A stretch of 64,000 bases of DNA from Nonlabens xiamenensis (GCF_003865345.1 NZ_RMVE01000001.1:930001-994000); one strand, 5' to 3'. Positions 8,847 to 18,250 are shown, counted from the first letter of the stretch. Notes: a model not told the origin generated them from the letters alone. Translations and numbers: made by a program.

Positions 8847-8877
8847 TTGGTAGGATTAAATTATTTATATATCTTTG
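8847..8877 (+). promoter_or_regulatory. Bacteroidota promoter of the structured RNA
   Basis: TTGG at 8847-8850, then 20 bases between the TTG and TATCTTTG at 8870-8877, an exact TAnnTTTG -7 box at near-ideal spacing. Transcription should start near 8884, just before a long irregular hairpin. Confidence 0.65.
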
Positions 8878-8883
8878 ACCTGT

Positions 8884-9020
8884 TAAGTTTTAACGAATAG
8901 TTTTGGATAGGTCATATATCGCGAGCTGATTATGATATTAAGATGGGCTGTTTTCTTATTTTAACAGTTCGCGTGCTGACCGTTCAAAAATGCCACCATC
9001 AATAGAGGTGGTTTTTTTAT
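8884..9020 (+). ncRNA. Structured small RNA, 6S-like (6S-Flavo candidate)
   Basis: No reading frame, but a long interrupted hairpin: TTTTGGA (8901-8907) pairs with TTCAAAA (8983-8989), GGTCA (8910-8914) with TGACC (8977-8981), and CGCGAGCTG (8920-8928) with CAGTTCGCG (8965-8973). The stems are separated by the internal loops TA/G and TATAT/TGC, with an apical region containing TAAGA/TCTTA. An intrinsic terminator follows and a good promoter precedes. A rod-like RNA of about 135 bases with asymmetric internal loops is what 6S RNAs look like, and a 6S-Flavo family is described for this phylum. The family assignment is inference; the structured RNA gene itself is well supported. Confidence 0.6.
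8991..9020 (+). terminator. Intrinsic terminator of the structured RNA
   Basis: CCACC (8993-8997) pairs with GGTGG (9007-9011), followed by seven T residues at 9012-9018. Confidence 0.75.
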
Positions 9021-9168
9021 GTCCGTTGGTAAGGTTATTTCTTATCAAAACGATCTTCTATTATAGAGATGGGTAAGACTGCCCAATCCCATTCCTGAGA
9101 TATAATTTGTTTTACCGCTTGCTGTTGCCGACCTTTGCGCTCGCTAATTTATTGGCCTTAAACTTGCT

Positions 9169-10248
9169 ATGGAGAAACAAATGATCACTACTGATATTTT
9201 GATAATTGGTGCTGGACCTACCGGGTTGTTTGCCGTATTTGAAGCTGGATTGCTGAAGTTAAAATGCCACCTAATCGATGCGTTGGCTCAGCCAGGTGGG
9301 CAGTGTTCAGAGCTCTATCCCAAAAAGCCCATTTACGACATCCCTGGGTTTCCAGAAGTCCTAGCGGGTGATTTGGTCGATAACCTCATGCAGCAAATCG
9401 CTCCTTTTCAGCCTGGTTTTACCTTGGGTGAACGGGCAGAAACGATAGAAAAACAAGAAGATGGAAGCTTTATTGTGACCACAGGGAAGGGAACAAAGCA
9501 CCACGCCAAAGTTGTAGCCATTGCGGGTGGACTAGGTTCTTTTGAACCGAGAAAACCAACTATTGACGACCTTGATCGCTATGAAGATAAAGGCTTGTCC
9601 TATATGATTAAAAACCCTGAAGACTATCGTGATAAGAAGGTTGTATTGGCTGGTGGTGGAGATTCTGCTCTGGATTGGACCATCTTCTTGGCCGACATCG
9701 CCAAAGAAGTAACCCTGGTTCACCGCAGGGAAGAATTTAGAGGCGCCTTGGACAGTGTCGAAAAAGTGCAGGAGCTCGTGGATCAGCAAAAGGTCAGGCT
9801 CATCACTCCAGCTGAAATCTTAAAAATCCAAGGAGAGGATAAAGTGGAGGCGGTATTATTACAACACAACGATGAAGCCAAACGCATGGAAGAGATTCAA
9901 TGCGATGCTTTTATTCCTCTATTTGGTTTAGCACCTAAACTTGGTCCCATTGCGGATTGGGGATTGGAAATTGAAAAGAATGCCATCAAGGTGAATAACA
10001 GTCTGGACTACCAAACCAATATTCCAGGTATCTATGCGATTGGAGATGTTAATACCTATCCCGGAAAACTTAAACTTATTCTTTGTGGATTTCATGAGGC
10101 TACCCTGATGTGCCAGAGTGCTTATCAGCGTATTTATCCCGACAAACGTTATGTCATGAAGTACACAACGGTAGGCGGCGTGGATGGATTTGACGGATCC
10201 CGTAAAGTGGCCGAAAAAGCAGTAGTCAAAAAAATTGGGAGTAAATAA
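9169..10248 (+). CDS. Ferredoxin--NADP reductase, thioredoxin-reductase-like type
   Basis: Flavoprotein of 359 residues that moves electrons between NADPH and ferredoxin. The FAD site is GAGPTG at residues 14-19 and the NADP-binding half has LAGGGDSALDW. The C-terminal FAD contact is GIYAIGDVNTYPG. The stretch AQPGGQCSELYPKKPIYDIPG is typical of the YumC-like ferredoxin reductases, and the CxxC redox pair of true thioredoxin reductase is absent. A second in-frame ATG lies at 9181. The stop TAA overlaps the ATG of the ferredoxin gene by one base, so the two are co-translated. Likely partners are the next-door ferredoxin and, as inference, reductive activation of MetH or a ferredoxin-dependent sulfite reductase encoded elsewhere. 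Confidence 0.88.
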   Translation: MEKQMITTDILIIGAGPTGLFAVFEAGLLKLKCHLIDALAQPGGQCSELYPKKPIYDIPGFPEVLAGDLVDNLMQQIAPFQPGFTLGERAETIEKQEDGSFIVTTGKGTKHHAKVVAIAGGLGSFEPRKPTIDDLDRYEDKGLSYMIKNPEDYRDKKVVLAGGGDSALDWTIFLADIAKEVTLVHRREEFRGALDSVEKVQELVDQQKVRLITPAEILKIQGEDKVEAVLLQHNDEAKRMEEIQCDAFIPLFGLAPKLGPIADWGLEIEKNAIKVNNSLDYQTNIPGIYAIGDVNTYPGKLKLILCGFHEATLMCQSAYQRIYPDKRYVMKYTTVGGVDGFDGSRKVAEKAVVKKIGSK

Positions 10249-10571
10249 TGTCTGACGTAAACATTACTATCATTGACCGAGAAGGGGTAAGGCATGAAGT
10301 CCTCGCACCTACAGACATGAACATGAACCTGATGGAAGTCTGTAAGTCTTATGAACTGCCGGTACAGGCGGTTTGCGGCGGTATGGCCATGTGTGCCACT
10401 TGCCAGTGCTACATCATAAGCGATCACGATCTGGGAGAACGCAATGATGATGAGGAAGCCATGTTATGGGAGGCGCAAAACGTTCAAGAAAATTCTCGCT
10501 TGGGATGTCAAATCCCGATCTCTGCAGATTTGGAAGGTCTGATCGTTGAATTGGCTCCGGAAGAAGATTAA
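10248..10571 (+). CDS. [2Fe-2S] ferredoxin, adrenodoxin type
   Basis: 107-residue electron carrier. Cluster ligands fit Cys43, Cys49, Cys52 and Cys87 in the pattern C-X5-C-X2-C-Xn-C (AVCGGMAMCATCQC and RLGCQIP), the vertebrate/ISC-type ferredoxin arrangement. The acidic stretch GERNDDEEAMLWE is the usual partner-binding region. It overlaps the reductase stop codon by one base, a clear two-gene unit. It may also serve Fe-S assembly, but no isc or suf genes are in the window. Confidence 0.92.
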   Translation: MSDVNITIIDREGVRHEVLAPTDMNMNLMEVCKSYELPVQAVCGGMAMCATCQCYIISDHDLGERNDDEEAMLWEAQNVQENSRLGCQIPISADLEGLIVELAPEED

Positions 10572-10617
10572 AATTCTCTAAAATTATTCTTGACGATACC
10601 CTACCGACGACCCATAA

Positions 10618-10645
10618 AGCCTTTTTGTAGCTAACTTAAAAGGCT
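10618..10645 (+). terminator. Hairpin after ferredoxin gene, possible terminator
   Basis: AGCCTTTT and AAAAGGCT form an 8-bp perfect stem with a 12-base loop. There is no downstream U-run, so termination is uncertain. Confidence 0.35.
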
Positions 10646-10695
10646 CAATCATTCATGTTATGTGATTTGGGAGGTCATGCTTTTTATACAAAAAC

Positions 10696-10726
10696 TTGCA
10701 CAGCTCGATTCCATCCGCCATATTTG
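10696..10726 (+). promoter_or_regulatory. Promoter of the metH operon
   Basis: TTG at 10696-10698, a 20-base spacer, then CATATTTG at 10719-10726 (one mismatch to TAnnTTTG). The predicted start near 10733 leaves the SAM aptamer at the very 5' end of the transcript. Confidence 0.55.
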
Positions 10727-10747
10727 CGTTGTTCTTACACATACTGA

Positions 10748-10848
10748 TTGTTATAAAGAAAGGTGAAGGGAATAGACCCGTTGAAGCCTTGGCAACCCTA
10801 CTTAAGTAGAAGGTGCCTCATTCTACCAGTCCGCTGGGCAGATAACAA
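10748..10848 (+). promoter_or_regulatory. SAM-I (S-box) riboswitch upstream of metH
   Basis: The aptamer has AAGAAAGGTGAAGGGAATAG, GACCCGTTGAAGCC, TTGGCAACCC and GAAGGTGCC, all SAM-I core blocks. P1 pairs TTGTTAT (10748-10754) with ATAACAA (10842-10848) perfectly. It is a second, compact copy that differs from the metY aptamer in its helix sequences, so it is not a recent duplication. Downstream, ATAAGT...ACTTAT (10850-10867) followed by a pyrimidine-rich tract may act as the off-state terminator. Confidence 0.9.
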
Positions 10849-10966
10849 CATAAGTCCTATTACTTATCTTTCTTTATTCATTTTCATACTTTCCATTAAG
10901 CCTAATAGCTGCATTGGTGAGCTCGAAATTTATCAGTAGTGTTGGCCGTACTTAAAAACAGACCAA

Positions 10967-11992
10967 GTGACAAAACCATCAATTCAACAAATCCTCCAGA
11001 AACGCATTCTCGTGTTGGATGGCGCCATGGGAACCATGTTGCAAAAGCACAAATTTGAAGAAGCAGATTTTAGAGGCGACCGATTCAAGGATCATCCTTG
11101 TGATGTGAAAGGAAATAATGATTTGCTTTCCATCACCCAGCCAGAAGCCATTGCGGGCGTGCACGAAGCCTATTTCAAAGCCGGCGCCGACATTGTCGAA
11201 ACCAATACTTTTTCGGCCACCAGCATTGCCATGGCAGATTATCAGATGGAACACTTGGTCGACGAACTCAACGAGCAAAGTGCGCGCATCGCTAGCGATG
11301 TGGCAAAGAAATTCACAGAACAAGATCCCAATAAACCCAGATATGTCGCTGGTGCAATAGGACCAACCAATAAGACCGCCAGTATGTCTCCTGATGTGAA
11401 CGACCCAGGATATCGCGCCATTAGTTTTGATGAATTGCGCCAAGCTTACAAACAACAAGCAGCCGCATTGATCAAAGGAGGAGTGGATATTCTACTGGTA
11501 GAAACCGTTTTTGATACACTAAATGCCAAGGCGGCTCTTTTTGCTATTGAAGAGCTCAAAGAAGAGATGGGCCTAGATATCCCAGTGATGGTAAGTGGTA
11601 CCATTACAGATGCTTCGGGTAGAACATTAAGTGGTCAAACGGCCGAGGCTTTTTTGATTTCCATTGAGCATATTCCGTTGCTGTCTGTAGGATTTAATTG
11701 CGCCTTGGGCGCTCAACAACTTACACCCTACCTCGAGTCCGTTGCCTCCAAATCAACTTTTGCCATTAGCGCTTATCCCAACGCAGGTTTGCCCAATGCC
11801 TTTGGCGAATATGATCAAACACCTGAACAGATGGCTGATCAGATCAAAACTTATTTGGAAAAATCATTGGTCAACATCATTGGAGGTTGTTGCGGCACCT
11901 CGCCGGCCCATATCGAGGCCATCGCCAATATTACCCAAAACTATTCCCCAAGACCGCTACCGAAAACCAACCCACTAGTCCATGTCAAATAA
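10967..11992 (+). CDS. metH: Methionine synthase, homocysteine-binding part
   Basis: Corresponds to the N-terminal homocysteine S-methyltransferase domain of cobalamin-dependent MetH, here a separate 341-residue protein. It begins at GTG, and no ATG precedes the conserved [12 protein letters not shown] block. The zinc-binding cysteines are Cys245 (GFNCALG) and the pair Cys308-Cys309 (GGCCGTS). It overlaps the second metH gene by 11 bases, which fits coupled translation and a one-to-one complex. The split enzyme arrangement is usual in Flavobacteriia. It is controlled by the SAM riboswitch upstream. Confidence 0.93.
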   Translation: MTKPSIQQILQKRILVLDGAMGTMLQKHKFEEADFRGDRFKDHPCDVKGNNDLLSITQPEAIAGVHEAYFKAGADIVETNTFSATSIAMADYQMEHLVDELNEQSARIASDVAKKFTEQDPNKPRYVAGAIGPTNKTASMSPDVNDPGYRAISFDELRQAYKQQAAALIKGGVDILLVETVFDTLNAKAALFAIEELKEEMGLDIPVMVSGTITDASGRTLSGQTAEAFLISIEHIPLLSVGFNCALGAQQLTPYLESVASKSTFAISAYPNAGLPNAFGEYDQTPEQMADQIKTYLEKSLVNIIGGCCGTSPAHIEAIANITQNYSPRPLPKTNPLVHVK

Positions 11993-14654
11993 TATCCGAC
12001 CATTAAAACTCAGTGGTCTAGAACCACTAGTGATCACCCCTGAAAGCAATTTTATCAACGTGGGTGAGCGTACCAATGTTGCTGGGTCCAAGAAATTTTT
12101 AAGACTAATTAAGGAGGGAAGTTTTGAAGAAGCCCTTGAAATCGCCAGGGAACAAGTGGAAAATGGTGCGCAGATCATTGATATCAATATGGATGATGGT
12201 TTGATTGATGGTAAAGAGGCCATGGTAAGATTTCTCCATCTGATCGCAGCCGAGCCGGATATAGCCAGAGTTCCCATCATGATTGATTCCTCCAAATGGG
12301 AAATTATCGAGGCTGGCCTTCAGGTCGTTCAAGGAAAATCCGTAGTCAATTCTATTAGTCTAAAAGAAGGCGAAGAAGAGTTTCTTGAACAAGCCAAAAA
12401 AATCAAACGTTATGGGGCTGCTGTAGTCATTATGGCCTTTGATGAAAAAGGACAAGCTGACACCTTTGAGCGCCGTATCGAAATCGCTGAACGCAGTTAC
12501 CGGCTGCTCGTAGATAAAATCAACTTCCCACCGGAAGATATAATTTTTGACCTCAATATTTTTCCCGTTGCCACCGGTATGGAAGAACATCGCTTGAACG
12601 CATTGGATTTCATTAGAGGAACGGCTTGGGTCAGAGAGAATCTACCCTATTGCAGTGTGAGCGGCGGTGTGAGTAATGTGAGCTTTAGTTTTAGGGGAAA
12701 CAATAAGGTAAGGGAAGCCATGCACAGCGCTTTCTTGTACCACGCCATTAAGGCAGGAATGAATATGGGAATTGTCAATCCTGCCCTCCTAGAGGTCTAC
12801 GACGATATCGATCCAGTGTTGCTCACTTATGTCGAAGATGTATTGCTGAACCAGCGGGATGATGCGACCGAGCGACTGCTCGAATATGCGGAGTCGGTTA
12901 CTCAAAATATTAGGGTGGCCAAAAAAGATGATTCCTGGCGACAGGATCCACTTCAAGATCGCATTACCAGATCCCTGGTGAAGGGAATTGATGCTTATAT
13001 TCAACAGGATGTGGAAGAAGCCCGTCAATCTGTGGACCGACCCATTGAAGTGATCGAGGGTCATTTGATGACCGGGATGAATGTGGTAGGAGATTTGTTC
13101 GGTAGTGGTAAGATGTTCTTGCCCCAGGTGGTCAAAAGTGCCCGGGTGATGAAAAAGGCGGTAGCTTATCTACTTCCATTCATTGAGGCGCAAAAAGAAG
13201 GTGTTGCTTCCACTAATGGTAAGGTGCTCATGGCCACGGTCAAAGGTGATGTGCATGATATTGGAAAGAATATTGTATCCGTGGTACTGGCCTGTAACAA
13301 CTATGAAATCATCGACTTGGGAGTCATGGTGCCGCCAGAAAAGATTTTAGATACCGCCATAGAGCATCAGGTGGATATCATTGGTTTAAGCGGATTGATC
13401 ACACCGTCTCTCGATGAAATGGTTTTTCTGGCCAAGGAAATGAATCGGCGTAATTTTAAAGTGCCACTCATGATTGGTGGTGCGACAACTTCCCGGGCCC
13501 ACACCGCGGTAAAAATTGATCCTGAATACGATTGTACTGTCGTACATGTAAATGACGCGAGTCGAGCAGTAACTATCGCAGGAGAATTGCTTCCACAGGA
13601 GAATGATCATCATATCGCTTTCGCGAAAGCGAAAAAAGAAGAATACGCTAAGCTGAGAAAGGACTTTTTAGGTAGAGCACGAAAGAAAGAATACTTAAGC
13701 ATTGAACAAGCTAGAGCCAACAAATTACAGCTGAATGTGGCTGATTATGACCCTTATATGCCGAATCAGTTGGGGATTCAGGTACTCACTGATGTGGATT
13801 GGGATGAATTGGTCAACTTTATTGATTGGTCACCGTTTTTCCGCAGTTGGGATTTGCACGGTAGATTTCCTGATATTTTGGAAGATGAAGTGGTGGGAGA
13901 GCAGGCACGCGAACTTTTCAAAGATGCGCAAGAAATGCTGGCTAAGATCATTGAAGAAAACTGGCTCGAGGCCAAAGCTGTTTTTGGACTGTTTCCAGCC
14001 GCTAGTGTTCAAATAGATGATATTGAAGTTCAGGCTGAGCAAACCTATACGTTTAGAACTTTACGACAACAATCCAAAAAAGCAAAAGGTAAACCCAATC
14101 TGGCGTTAGCTGATTACATCCTTCCAAAGGAATCAGGCAAACAGGATTATATAGGTGCCTTTTGCGTTACAACTGGTTTTGGGGTTGAGCAAAGAGCAAA
14201 AGCCTTTGAAGCCGAGCACGATGACTACAATTCCATCATGCTCAAAGCCCTGGCCGACCGTCTCGCTGAAGCCTATGCCGAAATGTTACACCTCAAGGTA
14301 CGAAAAGAGTATTGGGGGTATGCCAGTGAAGAAAACCTGGAAAACGAGTCTCTTATTAAAGAACAATATACCGGAATACGTCCGGCACCTGGCTATCCCG
14401 CCTGTCCGGATCATCTGGAAAAGGAAACCATCTGGGAATTGCTTGATGTCGAATCCCATACTGGCGTACGCTTGACCGAGAGTCTTGCCATGTGGCCAGC
14501 TGCGAGTGTTTCAGGTTATTATTTTGCTCATCCTGAGGCCAGGTATTTTGGGTTGGGTAAAATCAAGAAGGACCAGGTGTCGTCATATGCCCAACGTAAA
14601 CAAATAGCCATGGAAAAAGCCCTAAAATGGCTGGCCCCCAACATTGCCGATTAA
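11982..14654 (+). CDS. metH: Methionine synthase, folate/cobalamin/reactivation part
   Basis: 890 residues that carry the remaining MetH modules in order. The pterin-binding domain is at about 15-280 ([24 protein letters not shown]). The cobalamin cap and Rossmann domains are at about 300-560, with the axial ligand His425 in GDVHDIGKN and the loops GLSGLITPS and GGATTS. The AdoMet activation domain is at about 600-885 ([12 protein letters not shown]). It transfers methyl from methyltetrahydrofolate via cobalamin to homocysteine bound by the partner protein. The iterated palindrome writes Ala-Phe-Ala-Lys-Ala at residues 546-550, in the linker between the cobalamin and activation domains. The ferredoxin pair upstream is a plausible reductant for reactivation. 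Confidence 0.95.
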   Translation: MSNNIRPLKLSGLEPLVITPESNFINVGERTNVAGSKKFLRLIKEGSFEEALEIAREQVENGAQIIDINMDDGLIDGKEAMVRFLHLIAAEPDIARVPIMIDSSKWEIIEAGLQVVQGKSVVNSISLKEGEEEFLEQAKKIKRYGAAVVIMAFDEKGQADTFERRIEIAERSYRLLVDKINFPPEDIIFDLNIFPVATGMEEHRLNALDFIRGTAWVRENLPYCSVSGGVSNVSFSFRGNNKVREAMHSAFLYHAIKAGMNMGIVNPALLEVYDDIDPVLLTYVEDVLLNQRDDATERLLEYAESVTQNIRVAKKDDSWRQDPLQDRITRSLVKGIDAYIQQDVEEARQSVDRPIEVIEGHLMTGMNVVGDLFGSGKMFLPQVVKSARVMKKAVAYLLPFIEAQKEGVASTNGKVLMATVKGDVHDIGKNIVSVVLACNNYEIIDLGVMVPPEKILDTAIEHQVDIIGLSGLITPSLDEMVFLAKEMNRRNFKVPLMIGGATTSRAHTAVKIDPEYDCTVVHVNDASRAVTIAGELLPQENDHHIAFAKAKKEEYAKLRKDFLGRARKKEYLSIEQARANKLQLNVADYDPYMPNQLGIQVLTDVDWDELVNFIDWSPFFRSWDLHGRFPDILEDEVVGEQARELFKDAQEMLAKIIEENWLEAKAVFGLFPAASVQIDDIEVQAEQTYTFRTLRQQSKKAKGKPNLALADYILPKESGKQDYIGAFCVTTGFGVEQRAKAFEAEHDDYNSIMLKALADRLAEAYAEMLHLKVRKEYWGYASEENLENESLIKEQYTGIRPAPGYPACPDHLEKETIWELLDVESHTGVRLTESLAMWPAASVSGYYFAHPEARYFGLGKIKKDQVSSYAQRKQIAMEKALKWLAPNIAD
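13616..13631. repeat. Iterated palindrome CGCTTTCGCGAAAGCG, copy 5
   Basis: Perfect 16-mer in metH, read as AFAKA in an interdomain linker. Confidence 0.95.
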
Positions 14655-14680
14655 CACGGATCTTTACCTACTAAGACTAT

Positions 14681-15634
14681 ATGAAAATCATTGACCATAT
14701 TAAGCAATCGGAGTCTACGCTCTTTAGTTTTGAGATTATACCGCCTGTCAAAGGGAAATCTATCCAGCAGTTATATGACAATATTGACCCGCTGATGGAA
14801 TTTAAGCCGCCTTTTATTGATGTAACCACTTCACGAGAGGAATATATCTATATCAACAAAGGCAATGGCCTTTTGGAAAAACGACTGACCAGAATGAGAC
14901 CTGGTTCGCTGGGAATTTGTGCTTCCATTCAAAACCGCTATCAAGTGGATACCGTCCCTCACTTGCTCTGCGGTGGATTTACCAAACAGGAGACAGAATA
15001 TCTGCTTGTGGACTGTCAGTACCTGGGTATTGATAATGTCATGGCCTTGCGAGGAGATGCCAGGAAAGAAGAACGTCGTTTTGAACAAACCGAGGATGGT
15101 CATGCCTATGCGATTGATCTGGTGCGACAGATTCAAGATCTCAATCAGGGCTCTTATCTACATGATGTGATAGAAATTAGCTGTGACGTTGATTTTTGCA
15201 TAGGAGTGGCGGGTTATCCTGAAAAACATGAGGAATCTCCTAGTATGGCTTCAGACCTCAGACGTTTAAAGGAAAAGGTGGAAGCCGGTGCAGATTATGT
15301 GGTCACACAAATGTTTTTTGACAACAAAAAGTACCTTGAGTTTGTCAAGCAGGCACGGGACATGGGAATCGAGGTGCCTATCATTCCCGGAATTAAACCA
15401 TTGGCTACCAAAAATCATTTAAAATTATTACCGCAGACCTTTCATTTAGACCTTCCAGAAGATTTGGTGCAGGCAGTAGAGGCTTGTAAGGACAATAAAG
15501 CGGTGCGTCAAGTAGGCGTAGAGTTCTGTATAGCACAATGTAAAGAGTTGATGGCACATGGTGTCCCTGTACTACATTTCTACAGCATGGGTAAAAGTGA
15601 CAATATAGAAGCTATCGCCAAAGCCATTTTCTAG
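14681..15634 (+). CDS. metF: Methylenetetrahydrofolate reductase
   Basis: FAD-dependent TIM-barrel enzyme that reduces 5,10-methylene- to 5-methyl-tetrahydrofolate, the methyl donor of MetH. It has 317 residues, the usual bacterial length. The start is TLFSFEIIPPVKGKS, where the Glu is the catalytic acid. FIDVTTSREE, LRGDARKEE and QMFFDNKKYLEF are conserved FAD/folate contacts. It lies 26 bases after metH and is last in the SAM-controlled operon. Assignment is firm. Confidence 0.95.
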   Translation: MKIIDHIKQSESTLFSFEIIPPVKGKSIQQLYDNIDPLMEFKPPFIDVTTSREEYIYINKGNGLLEKRLTRMRPGSLGICASIQNRYQVDTVPHLLCGGFTKQETEYLLVDCQYLGIDNVMALRGDARKEERRFEQTEDGHAYAIDLVRQIQDLNQGSYLHDVIEISCDVDFCIGVAGYPEKHEESPSMASDLRRLKEKVEAGADYVVTQMFFDNKKYLEFVKQARDMGIEVPIIPGIKPLATKNHLKLLPQTFHLDLPEDLVQAVEACKDNKAVRQVGVEFCIAQCKELMAHGVPVLHFYSMGKSDNIEAIAKAIF

Positions 15635-15714
15635 TCTTAACTTTACTTTTTGTCATTTATCGATTTTTGGATGATTTAGGAATGGATTGGATCTAGATAT
15701 ACTAGTTTCGGCAA

Positions 15715-16824
15715 ATGGGAAAAAGCTGCTGGCATCTCTTATTGTGTTTTGCTTTCGCGAAAGCGTTGATCGCCCAGGGCCAAGAATCTCCTCCCCGCGT
15801 GGCCACACTAGATGTTTCTTTGATGCATGGAACAATTTTGGAACACAATCCAGATATCGCCCATTTGATCACCCATCACCCCACGGCAGTACTGCTGAGT
15901 TATAACCGTAAGACTTTTGGCGAGCAAGAGTGGGAATCTCGGTACGGTTTTCCAGATTGGGGAATCAGCGGTGCCTATCAAGATATGAAAAACAGCGACC
16001 TGGGAAAGGCTTATAGTCTGTACGCACATTATAATTTTCATTTCTTTGACCGGATGTTTCAGTTCCGTATCGGACAGGGGTTGGCTTATACGACTAAGCC
16101 TTTTGATCCGGTAGATAACCCCAGAAATAATGCCTACGGGACAAGGATAACCAGTTCCACCTACCTCAATGCCATCTTTAGAAAGGAAAACATATGGAAT
16201 GGATGGGGAATTCATGCAGGCGCAAGCATTATTCACTATTCCAATGCCAATGTGAGGGCACCTAACAATTCTACCAATACCTGGTTTTTTCAAGCTGGAC
16301 TCAACTACATCCTGAACCATCAATCGATCCCACCCTTCAAGCATTGGGAAAAAAGAAGCTTTACTGAAAAGATTCATTATAATGTAGTCGCACGCATGGG
16401 ATTCAATGAAAGCGACTATAGAGGTAGTGGTCAATTTCCCTTTTATGACTTTTCCTTCTATGCCGATAAACGCATCAATATCAAAAGCAGCTTGCAGCTA
16501 GGGACAGAATTATTTATAGGTGAATTTTTAAAAGAATACCGGGATTATTTGGCCAATAGCTTTCCCGAGGAAGGAATAGATGGTGACGAAAACTTCCAGC
16601 GTGTCGGAATCTTTGCTGGTCATGAATTGCACCTTGGGAAAACCAGCCTGCTCACTCAGCTGGGCTACTATGTGTACTGGCCCATACCATTTGAATCCAG
16701 AATTTACAATCGTATTGGACTGCAGAGACGACTTACAGAGAACGTCTTTGCCAGTGTAACTGTTCATTCTCATGGAGCTGCTGCGGAAGGCGTAAGTTTT
16801 GGCATGGGTTATAGATTCAGGTAA
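15715..16824 (+). CDS. Acyloxyacyl hydrolase / PagL-like lipid A deacylase
   Basis: Outer-membrane beta-barrel of 369 residues with a signal peptide (MGKSCWHLLLCFAFAKALIAQ) and many alternating aromatic strands. The PagL-type active site appears in GASIIHYSNANVRAPN, with the His-x-Ser pair, and an acid residue is expected further on. It would remove a fatty acyl chain from lipid A in the outer leaflet. The Bacteroidota members are longer than Pseudomonas PagL (about 170 residues), as here. The iterated palindrome falls inside the signal peptide (AFAKA). It is followed after 13 bases by a head-GIN lipoprotein gene, probably in one transcript. Confidence 0.75.
   Translation: MGKSCWHLLLCFAFAKALIAQGQESPPRVATLDVSLMHGTILEHNPDIAHLITHHPTAVLLSYNRKTFGEQEWESRYGFPDWGISGAYQDMKNSDLGKAYSLYAHYNFHFFDRMFQFRIGQGLAYTTKPFDPVDNPRNNAYGTRITSSTYLNAIFRKENIWNGWGIHAGASIIHYSNANVRAPNNSTNTWFFQAGLNYILNHQSIPPFKHWEKRSFTEKIHYNVVARMGFNESDYRGSGQFPFYDFSFYADKRINIKSSLQLGTELFIGEFLKEYRDYLANSFPEEGIDGDENFQRVGIFAGHELHLGKTSLLTQLGYYVYWPIPFESRIYNRIGLQRRLTENVFASVTVHSHGAAAEGVSFGMGYRFR
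15751..15764. repeat. Iterated palindrome, copy 6 (14-bp core)
   Basis: GCTTTCGCGAAAGC within the signal-peptide codons of the PagL-like gene, read as AFAKA. Confidence 0.92.
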
Positions 16825-16837
16825 TAGTAATATTAAA

Positions 16838-17650
16838 ATGAGAAAAAAAGTAATACATCCATCAACTTTTAACTTTGACCAATCGATGGGATTTAATTTC
16901 TATAAACTTGGATTACTTGTGATCCTGAGCTTGCTGTGGTCCTGTGATGCCGAGGATGGCCTGAATTGTACCCAAACAGCCGGAGATCCAGTCATTGAGA
17001 TCCGGGAGCTGGAAAGCTTTGATCGAATTCTGGTAGAAGAGCGGGTACGTTTGGTGATGGTGGATGGTCCTGATCAGCAAGTGGAAGTCATTACTGGTCA
17101 GAATCTATTGAACGATGTTTCCTGTACGGTTCAAGAAGGACAATTGGTTATCGTCAACAACAATGGATGTAATGTGGTGCGGGACTATGGTTTGGTAACG
17201 ATACGGGTAACATCGCCTGAAATTAATGAGATCAGAAGCAGTACTGGAATAACCATTGAAAGTGACGGCGTGCTTTCCTATGACCGTTTACATTTGATTT
17301 CTGATGATGGTCCAGAAGAGGATTTTTATCATTCTAACGGTGATTTTGATTTGCAACTGGACCTGAGAGAATTACGGATCACAACTAGTAATCTGAGCAA
17401 CTTTTATTTGACCGGTAGCGTCCAGGATGCTTTCTTGGAATGGCAAAAAGGCGATGGACGTTTGATAGCAGAAAATCTTGAGATACAGCGCACCCAAATT
17501 TTTCATCGAGGCACAAATGTTTGGAATATAGATGTAAAACAAAAAATCGCCGGAACCATTGCTGGCTACGGCGATGTTAGATTGATTTCCCGACCAGGTA
17601 CGGTCCAGGTAGATGAGACCTGGCGTGGCCGATTAATAATTGCGGACTGA
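16838..17650 (+). CDS. Head-GIN-domain lipoprotein
   Basis: Secreted adhesin-like protein. A lipobox LLWSC follows the hydrophobic run YKLGLLVILS, so it is probably lipidated. I start at the ATG at 16838. An ATG at 16886 would give a shorter, more typical 20-residue signal and is preceded by a TAACTTTG box. The body begins with IEIRELESFDRILVEERVRL and continues as a right-handed beta-helix type repeat (VTIRVTSPEINEIRSSTG), the head-GIN (DUF2807) pattern common in Bacteroidetes. The function is not known. It ends base-to-base with the convergent DUF2911 gene. Confidence 0.75.
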   Translation: MRKKVIHPSTFNFDQSMGFNFYKLGLLVILSLLWSCDAEDGLNCTQTAGDPVIEIRELESFDRILVEERVRLVMVDGPDQQVEVITGQNLLNDVSCTVQEGQLVIVNNNGCNVVRDYGLVTIRVTSPEINEIRSSTGITIESDGVLSYDRLHLISDDGPEEDFYHSNGDFDLQLDLRELRITTSNLSNFYLTGSVQDAFLEWQKGDGRLIAENLEIQRTQIFHRGTNVWNIDVKQKIAGTIAGYGDVRLISRPGTVQVDETWRGRLIIAD

Positions 17651-18250
17651 TTACATGAGTTCGATAGGCAGCTCTGCGCGGTAGTTACCCCAACCTGTTT
17701 TGAGGTGAACCACATTGTTTTTCTCAGGGGAATACAAGGCGATGCTCAGGTTTTCCAAGCTTTCATCAGCCATAGTAACGGGTACGCTCACGGTGACTAG
17801 GTCCATGGACGGTTTGTGGGAATAATTCCCCCATCCGTCGTTTTCTTCATTGATATGAAAAGTCCATTTATCTGCTGTAGGTGTGACCACAATAGAATAA
17901 CGACCCGCCTTAAGCATACGATCACCAATTTTGGCATCCTGCATCAGCAACAACTCTGTGCTTTCATTGGCGCCCAGTCTCCAGGACTCGCCATACTTAG
18001 TGATACCATCTTCCCTATCGTCCGTACTGCGGAATATAGTTCTGCCGTTGAGGTAAGGACGACTATAAAGTACTCTGATTTTCGGTTCCAAGGCCATTTT
18101 GGCTTCATCAGTTTTGGCAAATTGTCTCATTGCGGCCTGTGCTGGATAAAAAGCAGCATCCATCGGACTTTTGTCCATTTTTACAAAGTCCTGCGCCATT
18201 AGACTTCCACCGCCCAATAGCAGGGCCATAAGCATTATAATATTTTTCAT
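17651..18250 (-). CDS. DUF2911 secreted protein
   Basis: About 199 residues with a signal peptide MKNIIMLMALLLGGGSLMAQ. I chose the ATG at 18250 because upstream codons do not belong to the signal. The block RVLYSRPYLNGRTIF and later YGESWRLGANESTEL are the defining DUF2911 motifs. The C-terminal half (YSIVVTPTADKWTFHINEE, WGNYSH) is beta-rich. DUF2911 proteins are abundant secreted proteins of unknown role in Bacteroidota. No spacing to the convergent neighbour, so no terminator of its own is visible. Confidence 0.85.
   Translation of the reverse strand: MKNIIMLMALLLGGGSLMAQDFVKMDKSPMDAAFYPAQAAMRQFAKTDEAKMALEPKIRVLYSRPYLNGRTIFRSTDDREDGITKYGESWRLGANESTELLLMQDAKIGDRMLKAGRYSIVVTPTADKWTFHINEENDGWGNYSHKPSMDLVTVSVPVTMADESLENLSIALYSPEKNNVVHLKTGWGNYRAELPIELM

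Noticed and set aside
10979-11458. 159-codon minus-strand frame opposite metH
   Set aside because: Shadow frame; the plus strand is clearly coding.
15808-16434. 208-codon minus-strand frame opposite the PagL-like gene
   Set aside because: The plus-strand product has signal, motifs and barrel pattern; the antisense product looks like no protein family.
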